Positions 8,669 to 16,794 are shown, counted from the first letter of the stretch. The stretch: 41,075 nt of DNA from Hyphomicrobium sp. (GCA_025351425.1 JANXVY010000039.1:1-41075); one strand, 5' to 3'. The notes: generated from the letters alone by a model not told the origin. Program-made: numbers and translations.

Positions 8669-9213
8669 GCTTCTTTCTTCTCCTGGGCCAGAACGATGTC
8701 GCGCAGCCGCGCCCGCGCGCGTGCCAGCCGCGACATCACAGTACCGATCGGCACGCCGGTGACGCTTGCGATCAGTTGATACGATAAATCCTCGATTTCG
8801 CGCAGCACGAGCACCTCGCGGTAAAGCGGTGGCAACTGGTCGAGCGCGGCCATCACGAGGGCGCGCTCTCCCTCGCCGATCAAGACGTCCTCCGCCGACG
8901 GCACGTCGGACGCGATCCGCGCTTCCCCCGGTTCAGACGATCCTTGCGCGGCGAACGCTTCGTCGAACGAGATCACGTTGGATTGCCGCTTGCGCTGGCT
9001 GAGCCATGTCAGCGACTGGTTGCGCACGATGGCGAGCAGCCACGCCTTGAAATTGTCGCCCCGAAAGCTGTCGAAGGCCCGGTAGGCCCGCACGTATGAG
9101 TTCTGCACGATATCCTCAGCGTCCGAGCGCGATCGTACCAGCCAGAATGCCAGGGTCAACGCGGCTGCCAAATGCGGCACCGCCTGAGCTTCAAAACTCG
9201 ATCGCCGGTTCAT
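8659..9213 (-). CDS. ECF-type RNA polymerase sigma factor
   Basis: A 184-residue group 4 (ECF) sigma factor. Region 2 includes RSRSDAEDIVQNSYVRAYRAF (about 28-47) and FKAWLLAIVRNQSLTWLSQRKR. Region 4 includes LPPLYREVLVLREIEDLSYQLIASVTG (about 127-153) followed by the recognition helix GTVMSRLARARARLR. I chose ATG 9213 because AGGAG lies five bases upstream and the sigma fold starts there; the open frame continues 72 codons upstream without family support. Its start is about 260 bases from the divergent metallophosphoesterase gene. A candidate autoregulatory promoter (GGGAATAA-N16-GTC) lies at 9279-9253, matching one facing the other way. I cannot assign the ECF subgroup. Confidence 0.92.
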   Translation of the reverse strand: MNRRSSFEAQAVPHLAAALTLAFWLVRSRSDAEDIVQNSYVRAYRAFDSFRGDNFKAWLLAIVRNQSLTWLSQRKRQSNVISFDEAFAAQGSSEPGEARIASDVPSAEDVLIGEGERALVMAALDQLPPLYREVLVLREIEDLSYQLIASVTGVPIGTVMSRLARARARLRDIVLAQEKKEACR

Positions 9214-9252
9214 CCGGGCTCCTGGAACGCGGGTCCTTGTCTCAACTGCCAA

Positions 9253-9279
9253 GACCCATGCGTGCGCGAGTTTATTCCC
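9253..9279 (-). promoter_or_regulatory. Candidate ECF sigma promoter for the sigma/anti-sigma operon
   Basis: Read on the minus strand this is GGGAATAA, 16 bases, then GTC. It lies 40 bases upstream of the sigma-factor ATG at 9213. The same arrangement with the same 16-base spacing occurs on the plus strand at 9328-9354, in front of the metallophosphoesterase. GGAAT-like -35 elements are usual for ECF sigma factors. The match between two divergent sites is what I see; their use as promoters is inferred. Confidence 0.5.
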
Positions 9280-9327
9280 AAACTTGCCGGAAAAATAAGG
9301 ACACCCGAAAATTTCAGGCATCCTTGC

Positions 9328-9354
9328 GGGAATAATGACGCTTTCGCCGAAGTC
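9328..9354 (+). promoter_or_regulatory. Candidate ECF sigma promoter for metallophosphoesterase/cupredoxin
   Basis: GGGAATAA at 9328-9335, 16 bases, then GTC at 9352-9354. This copies the motif and spacing of the divergent site at 9279-9253. It lies about 120 bases upstream of the metallophosphoesterase start at 9474, leaving a long leader. If real, the ECF factor controls both itself and the plus-strand genes. Confidence 0.5.
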
Positions 9355-9473
9355 ACCTCGCTGACCGGCGTTCCGCATCCCAATGCAGCAAGCGGCGCGG
9401 GTTGCAACAAGAGGCAACGCGTATTGCAATCCGGCGCCCGCGCGCCCCAGCGATGCGCCAACAGGAATTGCGC

Positions 9474-10421
9474 ATGACCAAGAACAACGACAACGACGGC
9501 CCGGTCGTCGATCGCCGTCAGGCGCTCGAATGCATGATCTGGGCAGGCACGGGTGTCCTGTGGACCATGAGCGGCGGCGTACCCGTCTCGAGCCTGATCA
9601 CGGATGCGAACGCGGCCGAAACCAAGGGCTTCTCATTCCTGCAGATGAGCGACAGCCACGTTGGTTTCAGCAAACCGGCCAACCCTGACGCACTCGCAAC
9701 CCTCAATGACGCGGTCGAAAAGGTCAAAAGCCTCAGCACCAAGCCCGCCTTCATGATCCACACGGGCGACATCACCCATTTGTCGAAAGACAAAGAATTC
9801 GACGACGCGGCCCAGGTGCTGAAGGGCACCGGCCTGCAGAGCTTCTATGTTCCCGGCGAGCACGATGTGATCGACGAAGGCGTGGGCAAGGCCTACCTCG
9901 GCCGCTACGGCACCAAGGATACCAAAGGCGCTGGCTGGTATTCCTTCGACCAGAACGGCGTGCACTTCATCGGCCTCGTCAACGTTATGAACTTGAAGGC
10001 TGGCGGATTGGGCTACCTCGGCGACGAGCAGCTGACCTGGCTGGCAACCGACCTTGCAGGCAAGGCGGCCTCGACGCCGATCGTCGTGTTTGCGCACGTG
10101 CCGCTGTGGACCGTCTATCCCGAATGGGGCTGGGGCACCGACGACGGCGCCAAGGCGCTCACGCTGTTGAAGCCCTTCGGCTCGGTCACGGTCCTGAACG
10201 GGCACATCCACCAAATCGTACAGAAGGTGGAAGGCAACATGACCTTCCACACCGCGCGCTCGACCGCATTCCCGCAGCCCGAACCCGGCAAGGCCCCCTC
10301 GCCCGGCCCGATGAAGGTGCCCGCCGAAGACCTGCGCAAATTTTTAGGGCTGACCTCGGTCAGCTTCGTCCAGGGCGACCAGCCGTTGGCCATCATCGAC
10401 CAGACCCTGGCCGCCTTGTGA
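9474..10421 (+). CDS. Tat-exported calcineurin-like metallophosphoesterase
   Basis: A 315-residue binuclear metallophosphoesterase. The N-terminus carries a twin-arginine motif (VDRRQALECMIW) followed by a weakly hydrophobic stretch, suggesting Tat export. All five metal-ligand blocks are present: MSDSHVGF (D-x-H), TGDITH (GD), PGEHD in place of the usual GNHD, FAHVPLW, and NGHIHQ. Replacement of Asn by Glu in the third block is notable and is seen in some exported members. I chose ATG 9474, with AGGAA six bases upstream, over 9402. It is followed by a cupredoxin gene, and the pair is divergent from an ECF sigma/anti-sigma operon. The substrate is unknown. Its stop codon overlaps a perfect palindrome (10420-10454). 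Confidence 0.9.
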   Translation: MTKNNDNDGPVVDRRQALECMIWAGTGVLWTMSGGVPVSSLITDANAAETKGFSFLQMSDSHVGFSKPANPDALATLNDAVEKVKSLSTKPAFMIHTGDITHLSKDKEFDDAAQVLKGTGLQSFYVPGEHDVIDEGVGKAYLGRYGTKDTKGAGWYSFDQNGVHFIGLVNVMNLKAGGLGYLGDEQLTWLATDLAGKAASTPIVVFAHVPLWTVYPEWGWGTDDGAKALTLLKPFGSVTVLNGHIHQIVQKVEGNMTFHTARSTAFPQPEPGKAPSPGPMKVPAEDLRKFLGLTSVSFVQGDQPLAIIDQTLAAL

Positions 10422-10454
10422 TACCAGCGGTCAAAAGTTTTGACCGCTGGTATC
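10420..10454. repeat. Perfect 17-bp palindrome at the end of the metallophosphoesterase gene
   Basis: Two 17-base arms, GATACCAGCGGTCAAAA and its exact reverse complement, flank a single G. The palindrome overlaps the TGA stop (10419-10421). A second, slightly diverged copy of the same 33-base core lies at 10501-10533. It could act as a transcription stop, a protein-binding site or a REP-type element; the lack of a clear T-run argues against a simple intrinsic terminator. Confidence 0.75.
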
Positions 10455-10500
10455 CGCGCGCGGGGTTGGTGGGGCGGCCGCGCGCAAAGCAAAGACACTG

Positions 10501-10533
10501 ATACAGGCGGTCAGAATTTCTGACCGTCGGTAT
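10501..10533. repeat. Second copy of the palindrome, upstream of the cupredoxin gene
   Basis: Arms ATACAGGCGGTCAGAA and TTCTGACCGTCGGTAT flank a single T, with two mismatched pairs. The 33-base layout equals that of the copy at 10421-10453, and the two are separated by 47 GC-rich bases. It ends 64 bases before the cupredoxin ATG at 10598, so it lies in the leader of that gene. Confidence 0.7.
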
Positions 10534-10597
10534 GAACAAACCGGCCGCTGACCCCGTTCGAGGGGTCGGCGGCGCCGATTTTCTGAGGAGACTGAAG

Positions 10598-10999
10598 ATG
10601 CGTAACGACGTGAAGCCGGCGCTGCGGAAGGCCGCGGGTCGGGTTGGCCAGTGGCGGCGGCCGGGAATGCAGGCAGCTCTAGCCGGTGCCGTGCTGGCGG
10701 TCATAACCCTCGCGGCTCGGGCCGGAGACGCAAAAGCCCCGGCGGATGCCGGCGTGGCGGAGGTCCATATCGACAATTTTGCCTTTACCCCGGCCGAGCT
10801 GTCGATTGCGAAGGGCACGACGGTCAAGTGGATCAACCGCGACGACATCCCCCATACGGTCGTGGAGAAAGGCATAACATTCAAATCCAAAACCATGGAC
10901 ACGGATGAGACGTTCACCCACACCTTCGATACGGCGGGCGAACTGACCTACTTCTGCTCGCTCCACCCCCACATGACCGGCAAGATCATCGTGAAGTGA
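10598..10999 (+). CDS. Exported cupredoxin (plastocyanin/amicyanin-like)
   Basis: A 133-residue type 1 copper protein. The N-terminus is a signal sequence (basic RNDVKPALRKAAGRVGQWRR, then AALAGAVLAVITLAARAG). The cupredoxin fold begins at VAEVHIDNFAFTPAELSIAKG. The four copper ligands are all visible: His in DDIPHTVV, and Cys, His and Met in FCSLHPHM. ATG 10598 is preceded by AGGAG seven bases upstream; an in-frame ATG at 10532 lies inside a palindrome and lacks a ribosome binding site. Such proteins carry electrons or bind copper in the periplasm. Cotranscription with the metallophosphoesterase and control by the divergent ECF factor are inferred. Confidence 0.9.
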   Translation: MRNDVKPALRKAAGRVGQWRRPGMQAALAGAVLAVITLAARAGDAKAPADAGVAEVHIDNFAFTPAELSIAKGTTVKWINRDDIPHTVVEKGITFKSKTMDTDETFTHTFDTAGELTYFCSLHPHMTGKIIVK

Positions 11000-11025
11000 C
11001 GCCCAAAGCTATCGGGTAACGCTAC

Positions 11026-11131
11026 CTAGAGCATGTTCGCTTTTCTTTAAATCGCTCCCATGCTCTAGCTTTTTGTTTTGTCGCGCGTTTTTACGAAAAA
11101 ACCGCTTCACACTTTTCCTAACGCGCTCTAG
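11026..11131. repeat. CTAGAGC palindromic element, copy 2, between convergent genes
   Basis: CTAGAGCATG at 11026-11035 pairs perfectly with CATGCTCTAG at 11059-11068, and CTTTTTGTTTTG follows, so this half could end transcription of the cupredoxin gene. The second half (CGAAAAAACCGCTTCACACT onward, ending GCGCTCTAG at 11131) is the reverse complement of the type of core seen at 143-177 and 28394-28443. The element fills the gap between convergent genes. Confidence 0.65.
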
Positions 11132-11178
11132 TCAGCGGGTCCAGGGCACGCGTGCCCTGGCCTTCACTTTTCTCACGG

Positions 11179-12216
11179 CTAGCCGAACTTGTCGTAACGG
11201 ATCGACGCGGACGCAACGCCATGGCCGATCAACATGCGGATGGCGCCATCGACCATGGGCGGCGGCCCGGCGACGAAGGCCGATACGTTTTCGCAAGCAG
11301 CCGGCAACCGCGCGTCCGCAACCTCATGAACGAACCCGTGCGCAAGCTTGATGCGGGGATATTCCGGATGCACGGGCTGGGACGAATTTTCGTGCGACAA
11401 GGCGAGGACGACTTCGAGCGCCCAGTTCGACCCAGCCACAAGCCGGTCGAACCGGTCGAGATAAAAACCGTCGGCGAGCGTGCGCACGCCGAAGAACACG
11501 CGCGCACCATGCCGGGCGAAGTGACCGGACGCCGACGCATGTTCGAGAATTGACACGATGCCCGCAATCCCCGACCCGCCCGCAATGCAGACCAGATTGC
11601 GGTCCTCGCCGGGACGGAACGTCGCCCGCCCGAGCGGCCCGAACAGCCCGAGCAGCTCTCCAGTGCGATCGCGCGCAAACAGCCAATCGGACAACGCGCC
11701 GCCGGCGCGCTTCTTGACGACGAACTCCAACACGGACGAGGTATCCGCGAAATTGACCATCGAATAGGCGCGGCCACCGGTTAGGCTTGGCACGCTCAAG
11801 ACGGCGAACTGCCCGGCCGCGAACGCGAGCGGCGCGGCGAGCGTCAAATCGAACGCCAGCACATCGCTGGTCAACGCGCGCACCGACGTGATCCGCCCCT
11901 GGTCATAGTCAGGCAGCACCCGTGTGCCCTCGCACGCCACTTGTCCGGGCACCCGCAGCACGCAAGGACTGAGCGCGCGCGCCTGGCACATGAGGATATC
12001 GCCCTTGTCGCGCTGCAACTTTGCGAGGGCCGGAGCGTCGGGCCATAGCGTCTCGACCTCGCCGCTTTTGACGCGCGCCTTGCACATGCCGCAGGTGCCG
12101 GTCGCACAGTCATACGGCAGCGTCAGACCAGCCCGCAACCCGGCAAACAGGACCGGCTCGCCGTCGCGGCAACCGATGGTGCATGGCTCAGCGCGGGATT
12201 CGAAGGTGACGTCCAT
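11179..12216 (-). CDS. 2Fe-2S ferredoxin/FAD/NAD(P)H oxidoreductase
   Basis: A 345-residue electron-transfer reductase of the type feeding ring-hydroxylating and other oxygenases. Residues 1-95 form a plant-type ferredoxin with the four cluster cysteines Cys37, Cys42, Cys45 (DCATGTCGMC) and Cys77. The middle is a ferredoxin-reductase FAD domain (RAYSMVNFAD matches the RxYS flavin motif). The C-terminal NAD(P) domain has GGSGIAGIVSIL and ends near YDKFG. I chose ATG 12216 with AGGAA seven bases upstream; a TTG at 12246 is possible. It follows the Alph_Pro_TM and TauE genes on the same strand with a 26-base gap. No oxygenase partner is in the window, so the acceptor is unknown. Confidence 0.9.
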   Translation of the reverse strand: MDVTFESRAEPCTIGCRDGEPVLFAGLRAGLTLPYDCATGTCGMCKARVKSGEVETLWPDAPALAKLQRDKGDILMCQARALSPCVLRVPGQVACEGTRVLPDYDQGRITSVRALTSDVLAFDLTLAAPLAFAAGQFAVLSVPSLTGGRAYSMVNFADTSSVLEFVVKKRAGGALSDWLFARDRTGELLGLFGPLGRATFRPGEDRNLVCIAGGSGIAGIVSILEHASASGHFARHGARVFFGVRTLADGFYLDRFDRLVAGSNWALEVVLALSHENSSQPVHPEYPRIKLAHGFVHEVADARLPAACENVSAFVAGPPPMVDGAIRMLIGHGVASASIRYDKFG

Positions 12217-12242
12217 AGCCGGTTCCTCGCGCTTCCAGTCAG

Positions 12243-13088
12243 TCAACGGCCTCGCAATCCGGCGAGGAACGAACCCAGCACACCGATCGCGGCCGCCAGT
12301 ACGACGGTGAAAATGCCATACAGCAGCGATTGGCGGTGAGCGAACTCGTAGATGAAGTTCTCGACACCCTCGCGCTGGAGGTTGACCTTGCTGTCGTACC
12401 GGCTGACGAGCTTGCCACTCTGGAACAGATAGACATTCACGCTGAGCTGTCCAAGCGGAATGCTCGCCGGCAGATCGATCTGGCCGCGAAACAGGTTGGC
12501 CCCCACGAAGTTGATCCCATCGTCTTCGCGCACATAGCGCTTCTGGCGCATGCCGAGGGCGATTGCCTGCGAGCGGAACTCGTCCGTGACGCCCGGCTTT
12601 GAGGCATCCGGATCGCCGAGCACCGTCGCAATCGGCACCTGCTCGAGACCGATCCGGTTTTCGAGGAGCACCTCCTTGGACGCGATGATCTCAAGCGCCC
12701 GGGTCGCCACGACCGCGTAAAACGTCGGCGCGTGCTCGAACACGACGCTCTTGGTGTTGATCCAGATGCCCGACATCCAGCTTTTGCGCCGCACGGTGAG
12801 TTCAGAGCGGGGCGCCTCGACGACGGCCACGACGTCGAGCGGCGCCGACACCTCGGGCAGGGGCCCGGTGTAGTCGACCGATCCGAAAATAACGACGCGC
12901 GCGCCGGAAAACCGCACATCGACCGGAATCGCGTGCATCGACACGTCGGCTTCGAGCCGGTAGCCGGGTTTGGCAGCAGGTACGGGATCGCTTTCCTTGG
13001 CAAAGGCAGCGTGACCTGTCAAAGCCGCAGCAGCGCCCATCGCGAACACCGCGAACAACCCCAACCGCACGCCGGCGATGACCACCAT
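12243..13088 (-). CDS. Alph_Pro_TM (TIGR02186-type) predicted transmembrane protein
   Basis: A 281-residue protein with an N-terminal signal or anchor (VVIAGVRLGLFAVFAMGAAAALTG), a periplasmic beta-rich body, and a C-terminal transmembrane helix (LLYGIFTVVLAAAIGVLGSFLAGL) with a basic end. The sequence around FSGARVVIFGSVDYTG and the conserved IWINTKSVVFEHAPTFYAV segment fit the Alph_Pro_TM family, which is found next to TauE/SafE permeases in alphaproteobacteria; no activity is known. ATG 13088 lies one base after the TauE stop (TGATATG), indicating tight coupling. The topology predicts a large periplasmic domain that may work with the permease. Confidence 0.82.
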   Translation of the reverse strand: MVVIAGVRLGLFAVFAMGAAAALTGHAAFAKESDPVPAAKPGYRLEADVSMHAIPVDVRFSGARVVIFGSVDYTGPLPEVSAPLDVVAVVEAPRSELTVRRKSWMSGIWINTKSVVFEHAPTFYAVVATRALEIIASKEVLLENRIGLEQVPIATVLGDPDASKPGVTDEFRSQAIALGMRQKRYVREDDGINFVGANLFRGQIDLPASIPLGQLSVNVYLFQSGKLVSRYDSKVNLQREGVENFIYEFAHRQSLLYGIFTVVLAAAIGVLGSFLAGLRGR

Positions 13089-13089
13089 A

Positions 13090-14010
13090 TCAGCGCCCCC
13101 GGCCGAAGGTCATGGAGTAGAGGTCGGGCGGCGTCGCGATGAGGTCCCACCCGATGCGCGCGCTCACCAGCAGCACCAGCGCCGCCAGCAGGAAGCGCAG
13201 TTGTTCCCCGCGCAGGTGCTGCCCGGCGGACGCGCCGAACTCCGCCCCCGCGACCGCGCCGACCATGAGCAGCAGCGCCAACACGACATCGACGTTGTAG
13301 TTGCTGGTGGCCTGCAGCACCGTGGTGATCGCGGTGACGCAGCCGATCTGGAATAGCGACGTTCCGATGACGACGCCGGTCGGCATCTTGAGCAGGTAGA
13401 TCATCGCCGGCACCATCACGAACCCGCCCCCGACCCCCATCACCGCCGAAAGCAGACCGACGAAGGCCCCTATCGCCAGCGGCGGATAGACGCTCATATA
13501 GAGCTTGGACCGGGTGAACCGCACCTTCCACGGCAGCGAATGGATCCAGTTGTGATGGCCGCGGTCGCGCTTGCTGGCGGTGCCGCGCCGTACCTTTCGG
13601 ATGGCCGCGATGCTTTCAAACAGCATCAAGAGGCCGATCGAACCCAGGAAGACCACGTAGCTCAGCGAGACGAACAGATCGAATTGTCCCGCGCGGCGCA
13701 ACAACACGACGAGCTCGACGCCAATCAACGAGCCGACGACGCCACCCGCGAGCAGAACGTAACCCATCTTGAAGTCGACGTTGTTGCGCCGGTATTGCGC
13801 GATCGTGCCCGAGACCGAGGACGCAACCACCTGGGCCGATCCGGTGCCGACCGCGACCGCAGATGGGATACCCGTCAACATCAACAGCGGCGTGATGAGA
13901 AACCCGCCCCCGACGCCGAACATGCCGGAAAGAAAGCCGACCGCCGCCCCCATGCCGATATAGACGAAGATGTTCACGGCCGTTTCGGCGATGGGTAGAT
14001 AAAACGTCAT
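13090..14010 (-). CDS. TauE/SafE-family sulfite exporter-like permease
   Basis: A 306-residue integral membrane protein with two homologous halves, each beginning with the glycine-rich family signature: VGFLSGMFGVGGGFLITPLL near residue 23 and VGLLSAVMGVGGGFVMVPAM in the second half. About eight transmembrane helices are apparent. TauE/SafE proteins move sulfite, sulfoacetate or other small organosulfur anions; the substrate here cannot be read. It is the first gene of a three-gene operon with the Alph_Pro_TM protein and the 2Fe-2S reductase. The 286 bases upstream (14011-14296) hold no gene that I can support and presumably include its promoter. Confidence 0.9.
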   Translation of the reverse strand: MTFYLPIAETAVNIFVYIGMGAAVGFLSGMFGVGGGFLITPLLMLTGIPSAVAVGTGSAQVVASSVSGTIAQYRRNNVDFKMGYVLLAGGVVGSLIGVELVVLLRRAGQFDLFVSLSYVVFLGSIGLLMLFESIAAIRKVRRGTASKRDRGHHNWIHSLPWKVRFTRSKLYMSVYPPLAIGAFVGLLSAVMGVGGGFVMVPAMIYLLKMPTGVVIGTSLFQIGCVTAITTVLQATSNYNVDVVLALLLMVGAVAGAEFGASAGQHLRGEQLRFLLAALVLLVSARIGWDLIATPPDLYSMTFGRGR

Positions 14011-14296
14011 GTCGGAATGATGCCGCTCCCGCGCAAAGGGTTACCGTTCGTCCTTATCATCTGAGGCACGGGAGGCGTAGCGTTTTTGACGCACAAGCCT
14101 ACGCGGTGGTTGTGGGAAGTCCGCCCCGCAATCGCGCCCGTCACCTGCCCGATTGAGCGGCGGCTGTATGTTGCGGCCGCCACCCGTTGCGCGCGACGCC
14201 TCATCCTGGTCCTGCAATCATGCACATGAAGGTTGCCGAACGGATGTTCAGCGCTTCGCCGTTTTCACGGCCGCAGGGTTTTAGCCAAGCCCAGCC

Positions 14297-15721
14297 TCAA
14301 AACCGCTTTGTGAACGTCAAATTAGATCCGTAGGTTTCGTAGCGCATGAAGGCAACATTGCTGTCGTTCACGGTATAGGTCAGGGCAAGGGTCGGTGCGA
14401 GGCCGAAGACAACGAAATCACGCTTCGTCAGATTGACGCTTGTCTCCAGTTTTTGATCGCGGCGCGCGTGATCCATCGTCGGGAACAATCCCTCGTAGTC
14501 TGCCTTCGTGTAGATCGACTGCAGATAGACGCTGACGCCCATCGAAAGCTCGCGATAGATCCCGGCGCCGGCTGACCAGCCCTTGTTGTCGAGATTGGTC
14601 AATTTCGAACCTTCGTGCTTCAGACCGCCCAGCACATTGGCGAATGTCGCGCCATCGAAGTGATGCTCGATCCGTGTGTTGAGGGCGCACGTGGTGCCAC
14701 CCTGGCCACTGAGGTCGCTGCCCCGCCACTCCGAACTGAACTGGCGCTCGCTGCACGACAGATCGGTGGACACCAGATCCTGGGGCGAGAGCGTGACAAG
14801 GCTCGAGATAAGGCCGCCTCCGGCAACATGATAATCCTCGCCACCAAACCAGTGGCGCTCTCCGGTCGCATAGACCCCGAAGTTACCCCAATCGAAACGA
14901 AACCGCGGGCCAGCCGAGACGTTGACCAGCGTATCGTTGAACTCCCCGTCGCTGTAGCGCCGGGCGTTGACACCCGCTGTCCCAACGAGATCGATCCGGT
15001 CCGAAAGCGGCAGGCGGCCGCTGCCCTGCGCGCCAAAGGTAAGCCCGACGCCCGACTTTTTAACGTTGCGGTCCGAGAGGGTGAAGGGCATCCCGTTGAC
15101 CAGGACGACGCGGCTATCGGTGCCCTGGTTCAAATTGCTCGACGGCGCGATCGAGACGTAGCTCGAAAGGTCCCACAGCCTGCGGCTGTCGATAGCATCG
15201 ATATAGGCTCGCGTCGTGCGGGCAAGATCAGGTTTGCTGCCGGCGCTGCCCAGAATTAATTCGAAGTTGTGCCGTGCGCTCTCGTCCTGCTGGGTAGCAA
15301 ACAAAGTATCGGCGAGTTCGAGCCGCACGCGGTCGAAATCGGGATGGGCTGCCAAGAGCTCACGAAAGATGGCGACGGCCTCTTCGGTGCGTCCCTGCTG
15401 TTTGCGGATGAGGCCCGTGTAAAATCGGGCGAGTTGCTTGTCGGTTTCGCTCGCATAATGCGATCGCGCGAGCAGCACCTCCGCACTTTCAAACTGCCCG
15501 GCGTGCAGGATCTGATCGAGCGCGATAAACTGCTGGCTGGGATTAAGTTTTTGCCAGTTGGCGGCAACCTGATCGACAGTCAGCATCGCGCCGCCGGGAG
15601 CAGCCGTAGGAGCCACGGGTGCTTCAGCCGCTTGCGCCGTCGTCTGGACCAGCACAACGCACAGCAACACGGCCCAGCAAACGAGTGGCCTGGTAAGGTT
15701 GGACAGCATGCCGGCACTCAC
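14297..15721 (-). CDS. Slam-type surface lipoprotein assembly modifier (DUF560 barrel)
   Basis: A 474-residue outer-membrane protein with a signal peptide (LVCWAVLLCVVLVQTTAQA), a periplasmic TPR-rich region (about residues 55-165, including FYTGLIRKQQGRTEEAVAIF), and a long beta-barrel ending in FTKRF, with the C-terminal Phe typical of outer-membrane barrels. This domain order matches Slam proteins, which deliver lipoproteins to the cell surface. It is placed directly after a TbpB-like lipoprotein gene; the GTG start overlaps that gene's stop (GTGA at 15721-15718). An internal ATG at 15709 is an alternative start. Slam is best known from Neisseria, and the assignment here rests on architecture plus the partner gene. 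Confidence 0.8.
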   Translation of the reverse strand: MSAGMLSNLTRPLVCWAVLLCVVLVQTTAQAAEAPVAPTAAPGGAMLTVDQVAANWQKLNPSQQFIALDQILHAGQFESAEVLLARSHYASETDKQLARFYTGLIRKQQGRTEEAVAIFRELLAAHPDFDRVRLELADTLFATQQDESARHNFELILGSAGSKPDLARTTRAYIDAIDSRRLWDLSSYVSIAPSSNLNQGTDSRVVLVNGMPFTLSDRNVKKSGVGLTFGAQGSGRLPLSDRIDLVGTAGVNARRYSDGEFNDTLVNVSAGPRFRFDWGNFGVYATGERHWFGGEDYHVAGGGLISSLVTLSPQDLVSTDLSCSERQFSSEWRGSDLSGQGGTTCALNTRIEHHFDGATFANVLGGLKHEGSKLTNLDNKGWSAGAGIYRELSMGVSVYLQSIYTKADYEGLFPTMDHARRDQKLETSVNLTKRDFVVFGLAPTLALTYTVNDSNVAFMRYETYGSNLTFTKRF

Positions 15722-16794
15722 CTGTGCGCGCCGAAGCCGCCGGTGACGACAGAGACGGACCCTTTCCCTTGTGGCGTCTGCCCTTCGATGCGCAGCGCAC
15801 CTGCGGTTTCGGCGGCATTGGGGCCAAAAAAGCCGCCGGTCACGGCAGACGTCCTCGGGGCGGGCACAGCGACACCCGTAATATCTGTAAAAGTTGCAGT
15901 GCCGGAATACGTATTTCCGGTAATTTTGCCGTTGAAGGCTATGCCATCAAACGTGGCAAAATAATTCCCAAAAAAACTGTTCATGCTGCCGGCAATGGTG
16001 CCCTGCGTAAAATTTGCCGTCATTGTCATCGGGCTGGTCAGGTAGGTAGCCCCGAACGATTGACCCTGCTTGGCGATAACGCCGACAAAACTTCCGTTGT
16101 ATGTCGCCTGGACCGGAAGCTGGGCGACCGGCGTCGCATTGCCGGTGTAGAGACCACCTATCGCGGCGTTGCCTGATGTGCCCGTGCCTTGCTGAATTAC
16201 GACGTAACCAAACCGTGAATCCTGCAGCAACAGGGAGCCTGTCGCGGCGTTACCGTAGACCTTCGATACGTACAGCGTGTTCGGGTCCGAGATTTTTTTG
16301 GTGTCAGCAAAATAGAACTGCTGGTTGCCTGGTGTCGCAGCAATATTGTCCCAGATTCCAGTTCCAAGCACAGTGTTGCCGCCCTGCAGTTTTCCGGTAA
16401 ACGTGGCCGAGGCATGCCCGCCCGTTGGGTCGTCGAACGTATGGTTGAGCGCGACGGCCGTGCCGGTTGGGCCCGAGTGATCGGAGCTGGCGGTATTCCC
16501 AATATCGGGGATGTAGACGAGCTGCGCAAAACCACTAGTCACCGGCGCTTTAGCGCGAGCGGTCGAACCGATTATCGCTGATACCGGCACTGTTCCTGGC
16601 CCACCAACCGTGGTCCCGGGATCGGGCGTCCCGATGGGTCCACCCAACGAGTTGCCAGTGCCCGCGCCGCCACCACACCCGGCAAGTCCTGCGCCCAGAA
16701 GTGAAATCTGCAGGGTGAGGGTCGTCAGCATCATGGGTCCGCGAGACGCAGCACCCGGAAATACTGCGCGCGTCCTCGAATAAGACCCAATCAT
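15718..16794 (-). CDS. TbpB-like surface lipoprotein, probable Slam substrate
   Basis: A lipoprotein of about 358 residues. The lipobox LAGC (Cys40 from this start) follows a hydrophobic segment TLTLQISLLGAG; then comes a flexible Gly-rich linker (GGGAGTGNSLGG). The C-terminal half is a TbpB-type beta-barrel lobe with the closing signature GGFFGPNAAETAGALRI and the ending VVTGGFGAHR. TbpB-like proteins are exported to the cell surface by Slam; the Neisseria member binds transferrin, but environmental homologues have other or unknown ligands. The start is uncertain: ATG 16794 has GGGGGG nearby, GTG 16881 would extend the protein, and ATG 16734 would leave a signal lacking positive charge. No TonB-dependent receptor is adjacent. 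Confidence 0.75.
   Translation of the reverse strand: MIGSYSRTRAVFPGAASRGPMMLTTLTLQISLLGAGLAGCGGGAGTGNSLGGPIGTPDPGTTVGGPGTVPVSAIIGSTARAKAPVTSGFAQLVYIPDIGNTASSDHSGPTGTAVALNHTFDDPTGGHASATFTGKLQGGNTVLGTGIWDNIAATPGNQQFYFADTKKISDPNTLYVSKVYGNAATGSLLLQDSRFGYVVIQQGTGTSGNAAIGGLYTGNATPVAQLPVQATYNGSFVGVIAKQGQSFGATYLTSPMTMTANFTQGTIAGSMNSFFGNYFATFDGIAFNGKITGNTYSGTATFTDITGVAVPAPRTSAVTGGFFGPNAAETAGALRIEGQTPQGKGSVSVVTGGFGAHR

Noticed and set aside
14007-14225. Short minus-strand frame upstream of the TauE gene
   Set aside because: Arg/Thr-rich, no ribosome binding site, no domain; it overlaps the TauE start.
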